Assembly (NCBI GenBank): GCA_017547995.1
Contig: JAFYNW010000223.1
Coordinates: forward strand, 1 to 5,659
Direction: 5' to 3'
Length of the DNA stretch: 5,659 bases
From: Clostridia bacterium
GTDB taxonomy: Bacteria; Bacillota; Clostridia; Oscillospirales; Butyricicoccaceae
Shown here: positions 4,625-5,659 of the stretch, one piece after another
How the letters are laid out: each line of letters opens with the position of its first letter
How positions within the stretch are numbered: position 1 is the first letter of the stretch
The notes under the pieces: model-generated
Told to the model about the DNA's origin: nothing
The model's input: the letters and a program-made list of their open reading frames with translations, nothing else
Databases searched by the model: none
Program-made: the position numbers and the translations under genes

Positions 4625-5659
4625 ATGTTCAAACTTATCAAAAACGTCGATCTTTACGCACCTGAACACGTTGGCAAACGAGATATTCTCATTTGCGGTG
4701 AAAAGGTTGTAAGAATCGAAGAAAATATCACAGCTCCATTTGAAGATACAGTAATCATCGAAGGTAATGGCAAGGTTTGTATTCCGGGTATGATTGACCA
4801 GCACGTCCACGTAACAGGCGGCGGCGGTGAAAGCTCCTTCAAGAGCCGTGTTACAGAAATCCTTATGACAGATATCGTAAAGAATGGTGTTACAACGGTT
4901 GTCGGCCTTCTCGGTACAGACAGCACAACACGTTCTGTACATAATCTTCTCGCAAAGACAAAAGCTCTCAACGCAGAAGGTATCACAGCATTCTGCCTTA
5001 CAGGTGCTTACGAGCTTCCGTCTCCAACAATCACAGGCTCTGTAAAGAATGACATCACATACATCGAAGAAATCATCGGCTGTAAGCTTGCTATTGCAGA
5101 CCATCGTTCTTCCTACGTGACAAAGCAGGAACTTCTCCGTCTTGCTACACAGATTCGTCACGGTGCTCTCATCGGTGGTAAGCCTGGCGTTCTCCACATG
5201 CATACAGGCAAGGATAAGCTCGGCCTTAAGGACGTTATCGAAATTGTTGAGGAAACAGACATTCCAATCCGTCACTTCCGTCCTACACACTGCGGCAATC
5301 TCCTTGAAGATGCTATCAAGTTTGCAAAGATGGGTGGCAACATCGACTTTACAACTGGTCCTAAGGAAGTTGAAAGAGCAAAGATGCTCATGGAAGTTAT
5401 GGAGCAGGTTGACCCTGAACTCGTAACAATCAGCTCTGACTCCAACGGCAGTATGCCAATCTGGGGTCCTAACAACGAACTCGTTGGTATGGGCACAGGT
5501 AAAATTGAAACACTTTACGCTACAATAAAGGCTCTCGTTCTTGAATGCGGTATGCCGCTTGAAAATGCAATCAAGCTTGTCACATCCAACGTAGCGAAGG
5601 GCATTGACCAGTATCCTCGCAAGGGTGCAATCCAGGTCGGCTCCGATGCCGATATCGTA
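4625..5659 (+). CDS. iadA: Isoaspartyl dipeptidase (beta-aspartyl peptidase), 3' end cut off by window
   Basis: This is a cytoplasmic binuclear zinc amidohydrolase. The family hydrolyses beta-aspartyl (isoaspartyl) dipeptides left after breakdown of damaged or asparagine/aspartate-isomerised proteins. Translation runs open for 345 codons to the window edge; the E. coli enzyme is about 390 residues, so roughly 45 C-terminal residues are missing. Metal ligands match the E. coli set with a constant offset of eight up to H222: H60 and H62 in DQHVH, K154 in GCKLAIADHR (carboxylated lysine), H193 and H222, then D272 in SSDSNGS. Family blocks VTGGGGE (63-69, with substrate residue E69), VVGLLGTD (92-99), LTGAYELPS (125-133, Y129), ITGSV (136-140), ADHRS (R161) and GGKPGV (184-189) are clear. 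N225 stands where E. coli has the substrate-binding R233. The ATG at 4625 has AGGAG at 4611-4615, nine bases upstream. Codon bias is as strong as in the aldolase. The divergent partner is another amidohydrolase. Confidence 0.92.
   Translation, partial: MFKLIKNVDLYAPEHVGKRDILICGEKVVRIEENITAPFEDTVIIEGNGKVCIPGMIDQHVHVTGGGGESSFKSRVTEILMTDIVKNGVTTVVGLLGTDSTTRSVHNLLAKTKALNAEGITAFCLTGAYELPSPTITGSVKNDITYIEEIIGCKLAIADHRSSYVTKQELLRLATQIRHGALIGGKPGVLHMHTGKDKLGLKDVIEIVEETDIPIRHFRPTHCGNLLEDAIKFAKMGGNIDFTTGPKEVERAKMLMEVMEQVDPELVTISSDSNGSMPIWGPNNELVGMGTGKIETLYATIKALVLECGMPLENAIKLVTSNVAKGIDQYPRKGAIQVGSDADIV

Noticed and set aside
4574..5290. Open frame of 238 codons on the minus strand opposite iadA
   Set aside because: It is the in-register shadow of the iadA codons, running on through the iadA ribosome binding site and into its promoter, with a Cys-rich product without a recognisable domain.

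Overview
The window looks like ordinary chromosome from a low-to-moderate GC Gram-positive anaerobe, most likely a gut-type Clostridia (Oscillospiraceae or Lachnospiraceae-like). This rests on AGGAG-type ribosome binding sites before nearly every gene, sigma-A promoters with extended -10 elements, short A/T-flanked intrinsic terminators, and a gene set (threonine aldolase, PflX-like radical SAM protein, metallo-dipeptidases of the amidohydrolase superfamily) typical of amino-acid and peptide fermenters. The taxon is an inference; no rRNA or marker gene is present.

Layout. Bases 2-29 are the terminator of a gene lying to the left. A near-consensus promoter (52-80) drives a low-specificity L-threonine aldolase (120-1157, +). 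After a 12-bp hairpin without a real T-tract comes a tight same-strand trio: a PflX-like radical SAM protein (1218-2117), a seven-helix YwaF/TMEM164-like membrane protein (2120-2857) and a small membrane-anchored protein of unknown function (2859-3242). The trio's genes are 1-2 bases apart and probably form one operon. A hairpin flanked by A and T runs (3255-3281) ends this operon and the gene converging on it. That gene (3298-4476, -) is an intact metal-dependent amidohydrolase of the imidazolonepropionase/Xaa-dipeptidase group. It is divergent from an isoaspartyl dipeptidase, IadA (4625 to the right edge, +), which is cut off by the window end. The 148-bp divergent interval holds a good promoter for each gene and a perfect 8-bp inverted repeat lying across the promoter of the leftward gene.

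How the genes fit together. Three enzymes (threonine aldolase, amidohydrolase/dipeptidase, isoaspartyl dipeptidase) point to peptide and amino-acid salvage. All three almost completely avoid TTA, CTA and TCA codons, which suggests high expression and also explains the long spurious open frames opposite them. The radical SAM and membrane-protein operon has more relaxed codon use, no evident promoter of its own and no demonstrable link to peptide metabolism. I see no phage, insertion sequence, CRISPR array, RNA gene or defence system. Every complete gene appears intact, and nothing in the window clearly amounts to a new biological system. The more interesting leads are an altered substrate-binding position in IadA, the candidate operator in the divergent region, and the uncharacterised three-gene operon.
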